Positions 55,043-64,000 of a stretch of 64,000 nucleotides of DNA are shown here, in pieces. How positions within the stretch are numbered: the stretch's first letter is position 1; the number at the start of each line of letters is the position of its first letter. The DNA is taken from the NCBI RefSeq assembly GCF_902459705.1, contig NZ_CABPRU010000003.1, positions 248,001 to 312,000 on the forward strand, given 5' to 3'. Source of the stretch: Pandoraea terrigena (GTDB lineage Bacteria > Pseudomonadota > Gammaproteobacteria > Burkholderiales > Burkholderiaceae). The notes beneath the pieces were generated by a model. It searched no databases and was not told the DNA's origin. It saw only the letters and a list, made by a program, of their open reading frames with translations. A program made the position numbers and the translations under genes.

Positions 55043-56311
55043 TCAGCGCGGCATGCCGCTGGCGTAGGCGCGGCGCATGGCAATGGCGATGGCAAGCGAC
55101 AGCACGACCGCCACGGCCAGCAGGGCAATCACGCCATGCCAGCCGTGCGACTTGAGCATGACGCCCGAGTAGCTGCCGAGCAGACTGGAGCCCACGTAGT
55201 AGAAAAACAAGTACAGGGCCGAGGCAATCGCACGCCCTTCGGTCGCGCGGCGTCCAACCCAGCTGCTCGCGACGGTGTGCGCGCCAAAGAAGCCGAATGT
55301 CAGGATCGCCAGACCGATCACCACACCCAGCACCTGCGACGCCAGCAGGCTCACTAGCCCCACCAGTGCCAACGCCACCAGCACCCAGAGCAACCGGGGA
55401 CGTCCCACGCGGTCCGACAGCGGTCCCGCGATGAACGAGCCGACCACGCCGATCAGGTACATCGCAAAGATCGCCCCGATGGCGGCGTGCGGCAGATGAA
55501 ACGGCGGCGCCGACAGGTGGAAGCCCAGGTAGTTGTAGACGCTCACGAAGCTGCCCATCATCAGGCCGGCGAACAGGTAAAGGCCGAGCAGCGCTGGATC
55601 GCCCAGATGGCGTCGCGCGTGGCCGATCGCTTCGCGTACCGTCATGTCGCGCGGCGAAAAACGGCGCGAATGCGGCAGGCTGCGGGCAAACTCCAGCCCC
55701 ATCGCCAGGCAGACCAGTCCGATCACCGCCACCGAGACGCGCCACGAGAACATGTCGGCGATGAACGCGGACAGCACGCGTCCGGCCATGCCTCCGAGAA
55801 TGTTTCCGCCAATGTAGAGCCCCATCGACATACCGAGCGAGCGCTGATCGATCTCTTCGCTCAGGTACGCCATCGCGATGGCCGGCAGCCCGGAGAGCGC
55901 CAAGCCCTTGAGCGCGCCAAGAATCACGATCGTCTCGAAGTTGGTGGAGAAGGCGCTCGCGAGAGTCAGCACCGAGGAACTGAGCAACGCAATCGTCATC
56001 ATTCGCTTGCGGCTCACACGATCGGCCGCAACACAGGTCACGAGCAGACCGAGCGCCATCATCATCGTGGCGCCCGAGACCGACCAACTCGCCTGCGCCG
56101 GCGTGATGCCGAAGGTGGTGGTCAGCAGCGGCAACAGCGACTGCATGCAATACAACTGCGCAAACGTGGAAAAACCACCGAAAAAGAGCGCCCGGCTAAT
56201 GACGGCATACTCGCGCGTACCGCGCGCAACGCCCGGCGGAAGTTTGGATGCAGATGCGCTACTACCTGCGGCGACACCGTTGGGAAGAGGAAGAGAATTC
56301 GTTGATGCCAT
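55043..56311 (-). CDS. MFS transporter, YnfM-like
   Basis: A 422-residue major facilitator with about twelve helices. The A-like motif is seen in VAADRVSRKRMMTIALL, and SDRVGRPRLLW is the mid-protein repeat of it. It resembles YnfM/arabinose-exporter-type drug/metabolite antiporters. The substrate is unknown. The N-terminal 35 residues are Ser/Pro rich and cytoplasmic. It is divergent from a LysR gene that probably controls it. Confidence 0.9.
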   Translation of the reverse strand: MASTNSLPLPNGVAAGSSASASKLPPGVARGTREYAVISRALFFGGFSTFAQLYCMQSLLPLLTTTFGITPAQASWSVSGATMMMALGLLVTCVAADRVSRKRMMTIALLSSSVLTLASAFSTNFETIVILGALKGLALSGLPAIAMAYLSEEIDQRSLGMSMGLYIGGNILGGMAGRVLSAFIADMFSWRVSVAVIGLVCLAMGLEFARSLPHSRRFSPRDMTVREAIGHARRHLGDPALLGLYLFAGLMMGSFVSVYNYLGFHLSAPPFHLPHAAIGAIFAMYLIGVVGSFIAGPLSDRVGRPRLLWVLVALALVGLVSLLASQVLGVVIGLAILTFGFFGAHTVASSWVGRRATEGRAIASALYLFFYYVGSSLLGSYSGVMLKSHGWHGVIALLAVAVVLSLAIAIAMRRAYASGMPR

Positions 56312-56444
56312 GAACGCTGGATCGCCTCACGCGAGCCCGGAGGGAAAATGTATACAACGAATCATAGGTTTGCCGTTACCCCATGTCCAATATATATTTA
56401 AGCGATATTTCCATATAAAAAACAGATCAATCGAGGACTGACCG
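56312..56444. promoter_or_regulatory. Divergent MFS/LysR control region
   Basis: A 133-base spacer, notably AT-rich around 56385-56420 (AATATATATTTAAGCG, ATTTCCATAT). It is the expected place for the LysR operator and both promoters, but no single T-N11-A dyad stands out. Confidence 0.4.
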
Positions 56445-57368
56445 ATGGAACTGCGCCATCTCCGCTACTTTGTTGCCGTCGCCGAGACGTTGCATTTCAG
56501 CCGCGCAGCGCAAAAGCTCAATATCGGGCAGCCGCCGCTGTCCATGCAGATCCGCGCGCTGGAGGACGAGTTGGGGGTTCCGCTCTTCGAGCGCTCGCAC
56601 CGACGCGTTTTCCTGACCAGCGCTGGACGGGCGTTTCTCGTGCGGGCACGTCAGATCCTCGCCGACGCCGAAGCCGCCCGCCAGGAAGTGCAACAAATTG
56701 CCGGACTCGATGCCGGGGAGTTGCGCATCGCCTTCACGACATCGGCACCGATGACGAACCTGATGAAACGGGTTCTCACCGGCTACCGCCAGCGATATCC
56801 GCGCGTGACACTGACGTTGAGCGAATCGCCGTCGGAGCGGCAGCGCGACGCGCTCACCGAGCGCACGCTGGACATCGGCCTGGTGCGCCAGGCGGAAGAT
56901 GCGCCGCCAATCGCCGGCTTGAGTTTCGAGACGTTGATCGACGAAGCCCTGGTGGTGGTACTGCACCAGGGTCATGCGCTGTCGCGGCGCACAAGCGTGT
57001 CCATGGCCGACCTGGCCCATGAAGCGTTCATCATGCATCCGCACGATGTCGGCACAGCCATCGACGGGACAATACGGCGGATGTGCGAGCGCGCAGGATT
57101 TACGCCGCGCGTCGTACAGGAAGCGCGCGAGTCAACGACGATCGTCGCGCTCGCAGCGAGCGGGCTGGGCGTGGCGATACTTCCGGCTGCCGTGCGATGC
57201 ATTCAGATCGAAGGCGCATGTTTCATGGACCTCAGCGAGCCTGACGCCCACACGCCGCTGCTGCTGGCCAAGCGCCGCGACGACACGAGCCCGTTAGTGC
57301 AGGCGTTCGTCACGATCTGCCGCGAAGTGGCCGGCCGTCTTCATGAGACGCCCCCACCAGCGGCGTGA
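56445..57368 (+). CDS. LysR-family transcriptional regulator
   Basis: A 307-residue LysR regulator of the CatR/BenM-like group. It starts MELRHLRYFVAVAETLHFSRAA, with recognition helix NIGQPPLSMQIRALE and effector domain from about residue 90. The LHFSRAAQKLNIGQPP form is typical of regulators of aromatic degradation or export. It is divergent from the MFS gene, the likely target. Confidence 0.93.
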   Translation: MELRHLRYFVAVAETLHFSRAAQKLNIGQPPLSMQIRALEDELGVPLFERSHRRVFLTSAGRAFLVRARQILADAEAARQEVQQIAGLDAGELRIAFTTSAPMTNLMKRVLTGYRQRYPRVTLTLSESPSERQRDALTERTLDIGLVRQAEDAPPIAGLSFETLIDEALVVVLHQGHALSRRTSVSMADLAHEAFIMHPHDVGTAIDGTIRRMCERAGFTPRVVQEARESTTIVALAASGLGVAILPAAVRCIQIEGACFMDLSEPDAHTPLLLAKRRDDTSPLVQAFVTICREVAGRLHETPPPAA

Positions 57369-57388
57369 CGCCGCGCGACGCCCTGCCG

Positions 57389-57841
57389 TCAGCCGCGCAA
57401 TGACGACGCGAGACCGATGACGACGACGCCCAGCGCGAGATTCAGGATCACGAGCCGCCGGATCCCATTGACGGCAGCAGCGCCATCCGGCCACGATTGC
57501 GCCTGCACCGCGCGTTGCAGGCGCGGAAACAGCGCAAAGCGAATGTGACCGAAGACGAGCATCATCACCACGCCGATGCCAGCCATCGCATGCACTGGCC
57601 AACGGGCGTGCAGACCGCCCATCGCGAGCATCATGTGTCCGCCCGACAGCAGGATCATGACGATGGCCACGCCGACCCAGGTGAAAAAGCGCGAGAGCGC
57701 CGCTTCCCATAGCGGCAGCCGTTGCTGCGGCGAGAGTTCGGAGGACGCCGGGCGCAGGCAGGCCAGCGCGAAGAACATCCCGCCGATCCAGACAGCCACG
57801 CTCACCAGATGCAGGAACAAGCTCAAGGCATAAACGTTCAT
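57389..57841 (-). CDS. CopD-like small membrane protein
   Basis: A 150-residue inner-membrane protein with four hydrophobic helices. LFLHLVSVAVWIGGMFFAL and the His residues in helix 1 and SGGHMMLAMGG resemble the CopD/PcoD or DUF4149-type haem or copper-related families. The exact function is unknown. It is 12 bases after the parC stop, and its start at ATG 57841 places it in the same transcript. Confidence 0.82.
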   Translation of the reverse strand: MNVYALSLFLHLVSVAVWIGGMFFALACLRPASSELSPQQRLPLWEAALSRFFTWVGVAIVMILLSGGHMMLAMGGLHARWPVHAMAGIGVVMMLVFGHIRFALFPRLQRAVQAQSWPDGAAAVNGIRRLVILNLALGVVVIGLASSLRG

Positions 57842-57853
57842 GCGTGACTCCCG

Positions 57854-60190
57854 TCAGGATGCCGAAGGTGCGGCCGGCAGCACCGGCTCGAGGGAACGCG
57901 GCTTGAACGTCGCGAACTTGACGGCCGGCGCACGTCCCTTGCGCGCACGCTTGCCGATGTTCGGGGCCAGCGATGCACCCGAGAGCGTCTCGGCCTGAAG
58001 CTTGCCGCCACGCACTTCGCCAAACACGGTCACGCCCGCCTCACCGATGGGCACGACCGACACGAGCGTCTGCTTGTCGTCGAGTCCGATCAGCGTGACA
58101 CCGCGCCCGCCGCCCGTGAGCGACTTCATCTCGTCCATGCCGAACACAAGCAGACGACCGTCGCTCGACAGGCACGCCACCGCGCTGGCACCCCGCCAGA
58201 TCGGCGTGGGCGCCAGCGGCGCCGCGCCCTCGTCGACGGTCATGAACGACTTGCCGGCCTTCACACGGCTGACCATATCGCCCAGCTTCGTCATGAAACC
58301 GAAGCCCGTCGACGTCGCCAGCAATAGCGGCTGATCGCCCGACGCCGCGTAGTAATGCAGCAGCCGCGAGCCCGACTCCAGTTCGATCAATGACGTGAGC
58401 GGCACGCCGTCACCCCGCCCGCCCGGCAGGAGCGCCACTGCCACAGAGTAGACGCGGCCGTTGCTGCCCCACGCAATCAGCGGATCGACAGTGCGGCATT
58501 CGAACGCGCCATACAGCGCGTCGCCCTGCTTGAACGAGAAGCCTTGCGCGTCCAGACCGTGACCCTTGAGCGCGCGCACCCACCCCTTGTCGGACACCAC
58601 GACCGTCACCGGTTCGTCGACCACGCGCGCTTCGGCCACCGCGCGCTTCTCTTCCTGGATCAGCGTGCGGCGATCGTCACCGAATTGCTTCGCGTCCGCT
58701 TCGATTTCCTTGATGATCAAACGCTTCATCGCGCTGTCGTTGGCGAGCAGCTCTTCGAGCTTCGCCTTTTCGTCGCGCAACGACGCCAGCTCCTGCTCGA
58801 TCTTGATCGCTTCCAGACGCGCCAACTGACGCAGCCGGATTTCCAGAATGTCTTCCGCCTGTCGCTCGCTCAACCCGAACGCACTCATCAGCGCGGCCTT
58901 CGGCTCATCAGACTCGCGAATGATGCGAATGACTTCATCGATATTCAGGAAGACGATCATCCGGCCTTCGAGAATATGAATCCGGTCGTCGACCTTGCCC
59001 AGACGGTGGCGCGAGCGGCGCGTGACTGTCGCAAAGCGGAATCCGATCCACTCGGTGACGATGTCGCGCAGCGACTTCTGCGTCGGTCGGCCGTCGGCGC
59101 CCACCATCACGAGATTGACCGACGCGCTCGACTCCAGGCTCGTGTGCGCGAGCAACATCGTGATGAATTCCTGCTGGTCGATGCGGCTCGACTTCGGCTC
59201 GAACACCAGACGCACTGGGGCGTCCTTGCCCGATTCGTCGCGAACCGTGTCGAGCATGCCGAGCATCGACTGCTTGAGGGTCTGCTGCTCGGGAGTCAGC
59301 GTCTTCTTGCCTAGCTTGACCTTCGGATTGGTGATTTCCTCGATTTCCTCGAGCACCTTCTGGCCCGACGTGCTCGGCGGCAGCTCATACACCACGGCCT
59401 GCCACTGGCCGCGCGCCATCTCTTCGATCTTCCAGCGCGCGCGCACCTTGAGACTGCCACGGCCGCTTTCGTATGCCGCACGAATTTCCGCCGCACTCGA
59501 AATCAACTGGCCGCCGCCCGGGAAGTCCGGGCCCTGCACATGCGTCAGCAATTCAGCGTCGTCGAGCTTCGGGTTGCGAATGAGGGCAACCGCGGCCGAT
59601 GCGACTTCGCGCAGATTGTGCGACGGAATTTCCGTCGCAAGACCCACGGCGATCCCCGACGCGCCGTTGAGCAGCACGAACGGCAGACGCGCCGGCAACA
59701 ACCGCGGCTCCTGCGTCGAGCCGTCGTAGTTCGGCACGAAGTCCACGGTGCCCGCATCGATCTCGTCGAGCAACAACCTGGCGATCGGCGTCAGGCGTGC
59801 TTCGGTGTAACGCATGGCCGCCGCGCCGTCGCCGTCGCGCGAGCCAAAATTGCCCTGACCGTCGATGAGCGGATAGCGCATCGAGAAGTCCTGCGCGAGA
59901 CGCACCAGCGCGTCATAGGCGGACTGGTCGCCGTGCGGGTGAAACTTGCCGAGCACATCGCCGACCACACGCGCCGACTTCACCGGCTTGGCGTCGGCCG
60001 CGAGGCCCATTTCGTTCATCGCAAACAGAATCCGGCGCTGCACCGGCTTCTGGCCGTCGCACACATCCGGCAGTGCACGGCCTTTGACCACACTGATCGC
60101 GTAGTCCAGATAAGCGCGCTCGGCATACGCGCCGAGCGTCAGCGTGTCGTCATCCGACGGTTGTGTAAAGAGATCTTCTACTTGTTCCAT
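57854..60190 (-). CDS. parC: DNA topoisomerase IV subunit A
   Basis: A 778-residue subunit that cuts DNA during decatenation of daughter chromosomes. The catalytic Tyr lies in [11 protein letters not shown]. The quinolone-resistance region reads [16 protein letters not shown]: the position equivalent to E. coli Ser80 is Gln and that of Glu84 is Asp. The C-terminal beta-pinwheel is present but short. It is downstream of the lytic-transglycosylase gene, and its partner parE is 1.7 kb upstream. Confidence 0.96.
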   Translation of the reverse strand: MEQVEDLFTQPSDDDTLTLGAYAERAYLDYAISVVKGRALPDVCDGQKPVQRRILFAMNEMGLAADAKPVKSARVVGDVLGKFHPHGDQSAYDALVRLAQDFSMRYPLIDGQGNFGSRDGDGAAAMRYTEARLTPIARLLLDEIDAGTVDFVPNYDGSTQEPRLLPARLPFVLLNGASGIAVGLATEIPSHNLREVASAAVALIRNPKLDDAELLTHVQGPDFPGGGQLISSAAEIRAAYESGRGSLKVRARWKIEEMARGQWQAVVYELPPSTSGQKVLEEIEEITNPKVKLGKKTLTPEQQTLKQSMLGMLDTVRDESGKDAPVRLVFEPKSSRIDQQEFITMLLAHTSLESSASVNLVMVGADGRPTQKSLRDIVTEWIGFRFATVTRRSRHRLGKVDDRIHILEGRMIVFLNIDEVIRIIRESDEPKAALMSAFGLSERQAEDILEIRLRQLARLEAIKIEQELASLRDEKAKLEELLANDSAMKRLIIKEIEADAKQFGDDRRTLIQEEKRAVAEARVVDEPVTVVVSDKGWVRALKGHGLDAQGFSFKQGDALYGAFECRTVDPLIAWGSNGRVYSVAVALLPGGRGDGVPLTSLIELESGSRLLHYYAASGDQPLLLATSTGFGFMTKLGDMVSRVKAGKSFMTVDEGAAPLAPTPIWRGASAVACLSSDGRLLVFGMDEMKSLTGGGRGVTLIGLDDKQTLVSVVPIGEAGVTVFGEVRGGKLQAETLSGASLAPNIGKRARKGRAPAVKFATFKPRSLEPVLPAAPSAS

Positions 60191-60449
60191 AAAACCTGTG
60201 GGTTTGCTGCGAACGTTTGACGGGAGTTCGGGGTGACATTGACCGCGAGATCATACCAAGCTCGTCAGCACATTTCGGCAAAAACACGCCCGATTGGCAA
60301 AGCGGGACGTGTTTTCGGATCGGCGGAGAGCGGAATCGGCACGATTGTGCTCGCATTTCGGAGAATTCCGAGCCTAGAACCGTGGGAATCGACATGCGAC
60401 CGCGTCGCCAGCGCCTTCTCAAGGTCCTCGGCAACGCTGCCGGGGCGCC

Positions 60450-61412
60450 TCAATCAATCGTTGGCGAGGAAGACAGTGCCCCTTGCGCCGATTCACGGAC
60501 CGACGCGTTCGGCAACGTAGCAGGCACCACGGGCAAGCCGGTCGGCGCGCCCAGAATGACGTGGATACGACCATCGCGCGAGCCGCTCACGCGGGCGCTG
60601 CCGGCGCGCCCCACGTGGGCACCCTGCCGGCTCGCCCCACCCACGCGAATCGCCCCACCGCCCTGCAAGAGGGCTGGCGCGTCGGGATCGAAGCGTCGAT
60701 AGAGTTCCAGCACGGTGGCCACATAATCACGCGTCTCGGCATATGGCGGAATCTGGTCGGCGTGACGCGCCACGGCCCCCTCGCCCGCGTTGTACGACGC
60801 GAGCACCAGTTCGAGACGATCGGGATATCGCGCTTGCAGATCGCGCAGATAGCGGGCTCCGGTCAACACGTTGGTCCGCGGATCGGCGAGCTTGTCGGCC
60901 ACCGTGCGTCGCGCGTCTGCCCGCACGCCGTAGCGCTCACCGGTCGCCGGGAGGACCTGCATCAAGCCGACCGCGCCCTTGGGTGACACTGCCGCGCTAT
61001 CGAATCCCGACTCTGCGGCAATGACCGCTTTGAGCAACGCCACATCGACGTGATAGCGCTGCGCAGCCTGTGCGATCACGGGGGCCAGCTTGCTCAAATT
61101 GGGATGACGCGCGAGGGCATCGTATAGACGCGAGCGATCCGTACCACTGACCGTATCGCCCTGCGGTGCGCGCAGATCAATGTTGCCGCCCGCCCCGCCA
61201 ACCTGACGATAACGCGCGTCGAGCTTGCGTGCCGCAAGGTGTGCGACGCCGTTTTCATCGACGTAGCCATAAAGCTTGGCGTGCACCAATGGCGCCGCAG
61301 CAAGGAGCGCAACGGCCAGCGCGGCCCTGGCGAATCGCCGCGGAGCGTGCTGACGGTAGAAGGCCCGAATGCGGCCTACCGCGAGAACGTTAGGATTACC
61401 GACCTTTGACAT
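60450..61412 (-). CDS. Lytic transglycosylase with SLT domain
   Basis: A 320-residue murein-degrading enzyme. A hydrophobic signal segment (about 28-45, ending LVHA) precedes a short DUF4124-like KLYGYVDENGVAHLA part. The SLT domain follows (about 110-240), with the catalytic Glu in IAAESGFDSAAVSPKGAVG and the LASYNAGEGAV block. The C-terminal 70 residues are low-complexity. It starts inside the end of DUF4399 (17-base overlap). It lies between parE and parC. Confidence 0.9.
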   Translation of the reverse strand: MSKVGNPNVLAVGRIRAFYRQHAPRRFARAALAVALLAAAPLVHAKLYGYVDENGVAHLAARKLDARYRQVGGAGGNIDLRAPQGDTVSGTDRSRLYDALARHPNLSKLAPVIAQAAQRYHVDVALLKAVIAAESGFDSAAVSPKGAVGLMQVLPATGERYGVRADARRTVADKLADPRTNVLTGARYLRDLQARYPDRLELVLASYNAGEGAVARHADQIPPYAETRDYVATVLELYRRFDPDAPALLQGGGAIRVGGASRQGAHVGRAGSARVSGSRDGRIHVILGAPTGLPVVPATLPNASVRESAQGALSSSPTID

Positions 61413-61812
61413 GCACCTTGATGGTCTGGCTCATGGCCGGACCGTACGATTGGTGAGCACCGTTGGCGAACTGCAACGTCAACGTGTGATCGCCGGGCGT
61501 CAGATTGACGCGCGTCTCGGTCTGACCCTTGCCAAAATGCAGGTGTGTCTCGTCCGTGGGCACGACCTGACCTGCGGGAACAGGATCGCCGTCGATGATG
61601 AGGTGGTGATGACCGGTGTTGGACGTCATGTCGCCCGCCGGCTTGATCGCCATGCCGTCGACGCCGAACTTGACCACGACCGGGTTCGACACCGTTGCGC
61701 CATCTGCAGGCCCAACAAAGTAGACGCGCGCTTGAGGCGCCTGCGCCAACGCGGCCACGCTGGCGCCCGCAAGCAGCAACGGCACGAAAATGTAACGCAC
61801 AGAACGCAACAT
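61396..61812 (-). CDS. DUF4399 secreted protein
   Basis: A 138-residue exported protein. A signal peptide (about 1-23, ending ALAQA) precedes a beta-rich DUF4399 domain with VYFVGPADGATVSNPVVVKF and the His-rich NTGHHHLIIDG, which suggest a metal site. The function is unknown. It is 109 bases after parE and overlaps the transglycosylase start, so it is probably co-transcribed. Confidence 0.9.
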   Translation of the reverse strand: MLRSVRYIFVPLLLAGASVAALAQAPQARVYFVGPADGATVSNPVVVKFGVDGMAIKPAGDMTSNTGHHHLIIDGDPVPAGQVVPTDETHLHFGKGQTETRVNLTPGDHTLTLQFANGAHQSYGPAMSQTIKVHVKGR

Positions 61813-61921
61813 AACGCGACTCCCGGTACGATGAAGGCTGGATTATCCCACGATGTGAGCGCTCACGCTGGGGTCCCCGCAAAAGAGACGTGCGCCACGG
61901 CACCGACGCCTGGCAATCCGC

Positions 61922-63901
61922 TCAGATGTCGGCTTCCACTTCGTTGCCCTTGGCTTCGAGCCAGTTGCGACGCTGCGCCGCTTCGCCCTTGCCCATGAGC
62001 ATGTTCATGCGCGCCACCGTCGCATCGAAATCGAGTCCGCCGAGCGCCACGGGACTCAACCGGCGGGTGTCGGGATTCATCGTGGTTTCCCACAACTGCG
62101 TGGCACTCATTTCCCCCAGCCCCTTGAAGCGACTGATCGACCATGCGGTCTCGCGCACGCCGTCCTTGCGCAGCTTGTCGAGGATCGCTTCGAGTTCCCC
62201 TTCGTCCAGCGCGTACAGCTTTTGCGCGGGCTTCTTGCCACGGGCCGGTGCGTCCACGCGATACAGCGGCGGCCGGGCCACATACACGTGCCCCGTCGCG
62301 ATCAACTGCGGGAAATGGCGGAAGAAGAGCGTGAGCAGCAGCACCTGGATATGCGAGCCATCGACATCGGCATCCGAGAGGATGCAGATCTTGCCGTAGC
62401 GCAGGTTCGACAGGTCGGGCGTGTCGTTCGCGCCATGCGGATCGACGCCGATGGCCACGGCGATGTCGTGCACTTCGTTGTTTGCGAAGAGTCGGTCGCG
62501 CTCGGTCTCCCAGGTGTTCAGCACCTTGCCGCGCAGCGGCAGAATTGCCTGAAACTCCTTGTCGCGCCCCATCTTCGCCGAGCCGCCCGCCGAGTCGCCC
62601 TCGACCAGGAACAGTTCGTTGCGCGTGATGTCTTCGGTCTCGCAGTCCGTCAGCTTGCCGGGCAGCACCGCCACACCGGAACTTTTCTTCTTCTCGATCT
62701 TCTGGCCCGCGCGCGTACGCGCCTGCGCCTGACGAATCACCAGTTCGGCCAGCTTCTTGCCATGCTCGACATGGTGGTTGAGCCACAGCTCGAGCGCCGG
62801 ACGCGTGAACGAAGACACCAGACGCACCGCATCGCGGCTGTTCAGGCGCTCCTTGATCTGACCCTGGAACTGCGGATCGAGCACCTTGGCGGACAGCACG
62901 AACGACACGCGCGAGAAGACGTCTTCGGGCAGCAGCTTCACACCCTTGGGCTGCAGATTGTGCAGTTCGATGAAGCCACGCACGGCCTGGAACAGGCCTT
63001 CGCGCAACCCCGATTCGTGGGTGCCGCCCGCCGGCGTCGGGATCAGGTTGACATACGACTCACGTACCGGCGCGCCGTCTTCGGTCCATGCCACGACCCA
63101 TGCCGCGCCCTCGCCTTCGGCGAAGCTGTCCTCGCTGCCATCGGCAAAGCGCTCGTCTTCGAACAGTGGGATCAGGGGCTCGGCGCCGCCCAGCGATTCG
63201 ACGAGATAGCCGCGTAAGCCGTGCTCATAGCGCCACGTCTGCTCGTCGCCGCTTTTCTCCTGACGAAGCGTGACGCGCACGCCCGGCAGCAACACGGCCT
63301 TGGAGCGCAGCAAGCGTTGCAACTCGCCCAGCGGCAGCGCGGGACTGTCGAAATACTTCAGGTCCGGCCAGACGGTGACGCGCGTGCCGCTCTTTTTTTC
63401 GCCACGTTGTGCTGCGCGCGAGTGCAAGGCCACGTCGACGTTGCCGCCATCGGCGAATTCCAGCTCGGAGACCTGGCCGTCGCGCCAGACCGTGACGGCC
63501 AGCCGCGTTGCGAGGGCGTTCGTCACCGACACGCCAACCCCGTGCAAGCCTCCCGAAAAGGTGTAGGCACCACCGGCAGCCTTGTCGAACTTGCCCCCCG
63601 CGTGCAAGCGAGTGAAGACGATCTCGACGACCGGCACGCCCTCTTCCGGGTGAATGCCCACGGGAATGCCCCGACCGTCGTCCTCGACGCTCACCGAACC
63701 ATCCTTGTTCAGCGTGACGAGGATCTGCTTGCCGTAGCCGCCAAGCGCTTCGTCCGAAGCGTTGTCGATGACTTCCTGAATGATGTGCAGCGGATTTTCG
63801 GTGCGGGTGTACATGCCCGGGCGCTGCTTGACCGGCTCAAGGCCCTTCAGGACCTTGATGGACGCTTCGCTGTACTGGGCAGGCGTATTTTTTTTCGACA
63901 T
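61922..63901 (-). CDS. parE: DNA topoisomerase IV subunit B
   Basis: A 659-residue ATPase subunit. The GHKL domain carries EVIDNASDEALGG, VEDDGRGIPVGIHPEEG and GGLHGVGVSVTNAL. The TOPRIM domain has LVEGDSAGGSAKMGRD and ILSDADVDGSHI. It starts at ATG 63901, and the first 25 residues are polar. Two facing DnaA-box-like sequences lie 34-56 bases upstream. It is the first gene of the parE-DUF4399-transglycosylase-parC run. Confidence 0.97.
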   Translation of the reverse strand: MSKKNTPAQYSEASIKVLKGLEPVKQRPGMYTRTENPLHIIQEVIDNASDEALGGYGKQILVTLNKDGSVSVEDDGRGIPVGIHPEEGVPVVEIVFTRLHAGGKFDKAAGGAYTFSGGLHGVGVSVTNALATRLAVTVWRDGQVSELEFADGGNVDVALHSRAAQRGEKKSGTRVTVWPDLKYFDSPALPLGELQRLLRSKAVLLPGVRVTLRQEKSGDEQTWRYEHGLRGYLVESLGGAEPLIPLFEDERFADGSEDSFAEGEGAAWVVAWTEDGAPVRESYVNLIPTPAGGTHESGLREGLFQAVRGFIELHNLQPKGVKLLPEDVFSRVSFVLSAKVLDPQFQGQIKERLNSRDAVRLVSSFTRPALELWLNHHVEHGKKLAELVIRQAQARTRAGQKIEKKKSSGVAVLPGKLTDCETEDITRNELFLVEGDSAGGSAKMGRDKEFQAILPLRGKVLNTWETERDRLFANNEVHDIAVAIGVDPHGANDTPDLSNLRYGKICILSDADVDGSHIQVLLLTLFFRHFPQLIATGHVYVARPPLYRVDAPARGKKPAQKLYALDEGELEAILDKLRKDGVRETAWSISRFKGLGEMSATQLWETTMNPDTRRLSPVALGGLDFDATVARMNMLMGKGEAAQRRNWLEAKGNEVEADI

Positions 63902-63934
63902 AGCGTGACTGAATTGGGGTACGACGTCCGGCGA

Positions 63935-63957
63935 TTATCCACAGTTTCTGTGGACAA
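63935..63957. promoter_or_regulatory. Facing DnaA-box-like pair upstream of parE
   Basis: TTATCCACA (63935-63943) and TGTGGACAA (63949-63957, reverse complement TTGTCCACA) form an imperfect dyad. The first is a perfect DnaA-box match, the second has one mismatch. They lie 34 bases before the parE start. Confidence 0.6.
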
Positions 63958-64000
63958 CCACGGGGAAAACCCTTGGACACATGACAAAAGTAACGCTCGA

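Overview
The window reads as a single stretch of a high-GC betaproteobacterial chromosome, most likely Burkholderiaceae. Evidence: an intracellular PHB depolymerase, the iscR-S-U-A/DUF3565/hscB-hscA-fdx-iscX order, a COG4389 'recombinase', DUF1841, DUF2322 and DUF2917 proteins, and paired small cytochromes c. Pandoraea is my guess for the genus, but nothing here proves it. No tRNA, rRNA, CRISPR array, prophage or complete insertion sequence was seen.

Layout. 0-8 kb (minus strand): start of pyrG, an alpha/beta hydrolase, comEC, tatD and the lolC/E-lolD lipoprotein exporter. 8-17 kb (mainly plus): RpfE-like protein, recJ, a LysR regulator facing a 73-aa protein, prfB with its programmed +1 frameshift, an Ivy-type lysozyme inhibitor, lysS, an unknown gene and a glycine-zipper protein. 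17-23.5 kb (minus): a complete ISC iron-sulfur operon behind an IscR-box promoter. 23.5-28.5 kb (minus): membrane 'recombinase', low-molecular-weight tyrosine phosphatase and uvrB. 28.7-34.1 kb (plus): aromatic/aspartate aminotransferase, an SDR oxidoreductase, a scar of two truncated genes, a LysR regulator and phaZ.

34-44 kb: TetR regulator, a solo RnfB-type ferredoxin with nth, a RutE-like nitroreductase, an EamA exporter, DUF1841, two cytochromes c, a MoxR ATPase with its VWA partner, a BenE transporter and DUF2322. 44-49 kb: spermidine-synthase-like protein, an orphan RNA hairpin/terminator followed by a soluble mini-chemoreceptor protein, a deoxyinosine-type glycosylase, ubiC, and htpG with a sigma-32-like promoter. 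49-57 kb: MocR regulator divergent from a DUF2917 protein across a clear operator, glyoxalase-like protein, EamA exporter, PLP aminotransferase, RidA-family protein, MFS transporter and LysR regulator. 57-64 kb (minus): CopD-like membrane protein and parC, lytic transglycosylase, DUF4399 and parE, with two facing DnaA-box-like sites upstream of parE.

Most of the window is housekeeping. The best leads are the structured RNA in front of the mini-chemoreceptor (45.1 kb), the MocR operator (50.9 kb), the nested inverted repeats between ridA and the MFS gene (55 kb), the gene-fusion scar (31.2-31.6 kb), and the facing DnaA-box-like pair at the right edge. I did not find a clearly new multi-gene system.
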